From Brugia malayi (Eukaryota; Nematoda; Chromadorea; Rhabditida; Onchocercidae), in NCBI RefSeq assembly GCF_000002995.4, contig NW_025062476.1, positions 10,228,501 through 10,292,500 of the forward strand: DNA of 64,000 nt, in the 5' to 3' direction. The position numbers were made by a program, and so were the translations under genes. Positions 61,898-64,000 of this stretch are shown here, in pieces. Numbering within the stretch: position 1 is the stretch's first letter; each line of letters opens with the position of its first letter. The notes below the pieces were generated by a model. That model was not told the origin of the DNA, ran no database searches, and saw only the letters and a program-made list of their open reading frames with translations.

Positions 61898-62990
61898 CTA
61901 AGACTTCTTAGGGAAAGCCTTTGTGTGTTGTCCGTAGGCAATTAGCAAATTATCACCTTTTCGACGAATTTCGGCACGAGTATGAGCCAATTTCGCGTTG
62001 CTATGCAACAAAGTACCATTCACAACGATCGTGTCACCAAGTTTGGCACAATTTGGATACCTATGTTAATATGGCATTGGTAATTAAGCATAATAAACAG
62101 AGATAAAAAGAAAGGAGAATCGTTATTTCTGCTCTTTTCAGATAAGAATGAAAAATGCCATTTGCTTATTTCAAATATTATAGATGAAAAGATCAAATCT
62201 GCTGATATATTTTTAATTTGATTTAATAATTTATGTTAAAATTCAACAAATAAATACTTAAATGACAAACAGTAATAATTGTATTTTAAGCACAAATAAT
62301 TTTTGAATTTTATGAAAAACTTTACGAATAAATAAATTAGTTAATTAAACTAACGACATATTGAGGTTGATCGAAACGCCCAGGTCACCAATTTTACTGC
62401 TCATTATTGCAACCGATGTGACCATATCAACAAGTGTAGCTAAGCAACCCTCATGTAATTGTCCTGATGAGTTCAAGTGCGCATTTGTCACATCCATTTC
62501 AACTTCTACAGTTCCTTCATTCACAGATGTCACGCGGCACTAAATTATGGACAAAGAGAAAAATTACTTTTCTAGCATCTAATATGAACTGAATTGAAAC
62601 ATCAAGACTAATTTAAGTTTTAAATGAAATCTAGGAAAAGGAAACTTTTAAGTTCTGAATTAAATTTAAAAAACAGGAAACTATGAGGATTTGGAATTCA
62701 GAAAAATGTATTGAAGAATAAGAAAGTGGCAAAAATTGTTCGAAACGACCTACTTAGAGAATTATGCAATTATCTGTGAAAACTTTATTTCAAATTCTTG
62801 CAATTTTGGATTTTTGGATTCGAAAAAATTATAATCCTTATAAATTATATTTCAGCAAAATATTTAACATTTCCTAACGAAGTAATTTAATGATAACAAC
62901 TAATATGTAACTTACAGTGCGAACGAATCCAGAAAATTTATCAAATGATTTGAAAGCTTTTGTTGCCAATTGAAGATATTTGTTAGCCAT
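61898..62990 (-). CDS. acot13: Acyl-CoA thioesterase, ACOT13/THEM2-type hotdog fold, complete, three exons
   Basis: Exons are 62916-62990 (ATG at 62990), 62355-62539 and 61898-62060 (TAG at 61898), in phases 0 and 2, giving 140 aa, the same length as human ACOT13. The enzyme hydrolyses long-chain acyl-CoA to fatty acid and CoA as a homotetramer of single hotdog domains, in cytosol and mitochondria in mammals. The hotdog helix segment GQLHEGCLATLVD is clear. Asn48, His54, Asp63 and Ser81 match human Asn50, His56, Asp65 and Ser83, so activity is likely retained. The usual His-Gly-Gly reads His-Glu-Gly here. The 3' exon continues with PNCAKLGDTIVVNG and a C-terminal GQHTKAF close to the family ending. 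A TTTTTCTAG acceptor at about 63011 lies 20 bases upstream of the ATG and may be a trans-splice site. Another minus-strand gene ends 0.9 kb upstream. Confidence 0.95.
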
Positions 62991-63911
62991 GCCAATAATT
63001 TAAATAAAATCTAGAAAAAAACTACGAAAATTCGGAATTTAGATGGAAGATGATGAAATTAATCGAATAAGAATGCTTGATTAACCCCAAACAACCGGAA
63101 AACATAAAAGCTCGTTTTGAAATTAACCATTATTTCGTGCTATTTCCATAATTTTTTAATAAAATATTAATTTTAGTGATTTAATAAAATTTGATTTTTA
63201 AGCTACCAATCAAAATGACTATTAACATATTTAACAAAATGACTACTAATATTTAATATATTTAAGGATTGGTTTACCTTTTTATTACAACAATTTTTCC
63301 AACATAAAATCATCCTATGGCTGCTACAATCTTCGTCATTTAATAATTAAATTATCATTGTCCTTTTCAAATTTCAATAAAATGATTAAAAATTTAAGCA
63401 CGAAAAGTTTTTTGAAGAGTATATACAAGATTTCAAGAAATTATTGTCGGCAATGATCGACTGTACACAAAAGAATTAATTTTAGAGGCTTTATTTTGCT
63501 TTTAAAAGTTTTAGTTATGTAATCAAAATAGAAGGACACAGAAGACTCTTGAAAACTTTTCGCCTATTTTAAGTACTGTCACTATTATAACTAAGTTTTT
63601 AAAATTTATCGAAAAATTTCACATACTGAATTTTTTTTCTAATTTGAAAATATCGCAGTAAAATATCTATTGTAAATATCAGTCATGATATTCGCAATGA
63701 CTTATGGTGCATTTAATGAGTATAATTCTTTAAGGGAGAATCTGGGAATCCAGAAAAAAAAAGCTTTAATTATGTCCCAAATAATAGAAACAATTAAGGA
63801 AAATTAATTTATTTCATCATACAATTAATATTTTCAGTGCATATAATTAATTGTGAAATAGTTTTAAAAATTTCAAATCAAATTGTGATATCTTAGGAAG
63901 GAAGTTTAATT
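62991..63911. other. Spacer between two tandem minus-strand genes
   Basis: About 0.9 kb of AT-rich DNA containing the short 5' UTR of the thioesterase, its probable promoter and the 3' UTR of the edge gene. Co-transcription as an operon is possible but not shown. I see nothing else in it. Confidence 0.5.
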
Positions 63912-64000
63912 TCATATGAAAACTGCTTTATTTGCAAGAAATTGTTGTCGACGTTCCTTTTTCTCAGCTTGTTGTAATTTCTTTTCTTCTTGTTCAGCTC
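63912..64000 (-). CDS. C-terminal end of an unrecognised Lys/Glu/Gln-rich protein (partial)
   Basis: The open frame enters from the right edge and stops at TGA (63914-63912), giving 28 complete codons. The sequence is dense in Lys, Glu, Gln and Arg (EKKLQQAEKKERRQQFL), then ends NKAVFI, which predicts a charged helix or coiled coil at the C-terminus. Codon use and the absence of AT-driven residues contrast with the flanking non-coding DNA, which supports real coding. I do not recognise the family; many nucleolar and RNA-binding proteins have such tails. The rest of the gene is outside the window. It is in tandem with the thioesterase gene. Confidence 0.62.
   Translation of the reverse strand, partial: AEQEEKKLQQAEKKERRQQFLANKAVFI

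Overview
The window is AT-rich nematode nuclear DNA. The intron acceptors are TTTCAG-type, the donors GTAAGT/GTATGT-type, and likely trans-splice acceptors sit a few bases upstream of start codons. Most DNA is intronic or intergenic, with many simple repeats. Composition and intron size suggest a filarial or other clade III parasite; this is inference, since no species marker is present. No rRNA, convincing tRNA, CRISPR array or complete transposon was seen.

Left part (about 1-27.1 kb, minus strand): the 5' half of a long-intron gene. Five phase-compatible exons (27023-27085, 17981-18085, 17372-17414, 13057-13248, 9840-9964) assemble a Raf-like Ras-binding domain followed by a Ser/Arg-rich linker, most like the N-terminus of PLEKHG5-type RhoGEFs. 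The DH/PH part would lie beyond the left edge. Its introns hold simple repeats, bZIP-like site clusters and a possible transposase relic.

Middle (27.1-46.8 kb): nearly 20 kb with no gene I can support, containing tandem repeats, a possible MITE-like element and a 30-nt alternating purine-pyrimidine tract.

Right part: (i) a complete eight-exon casein kinase 1/tau-tubulin-kinase-like kinase (46838-49363, +), about 402 aa with all catalytic motifs; (ii) weak candidates at 51.9-53.3 kb, namely a small secreted-like ORF (+) and a two-exon fragment (-); (iii) a complete eight-exon four-transmembrane protein of no recognised family (55886-59222, +, 395 aa); (iv) a complete three-exon ACOT13-type hotdog thioesterase (61898-62990, -, 140 aa); (v) the 3' end of another minus-strand gene at the right edge (63912-64000). 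The four-TM gene and the thioesterase converge, and a perfect 20-bp-arm palindrome lies between them. The edge gene and the thioesterase are in tandem about 0.9 kb apart and could be an operon, though this is unproven.

The genes share no obvious pathway. The least described items are the four-TM protein, the N-terminally extended kinase and the long-intron Ras-binding-domain gene. All exon models are hand-built from reading frame, splice signals and phase.
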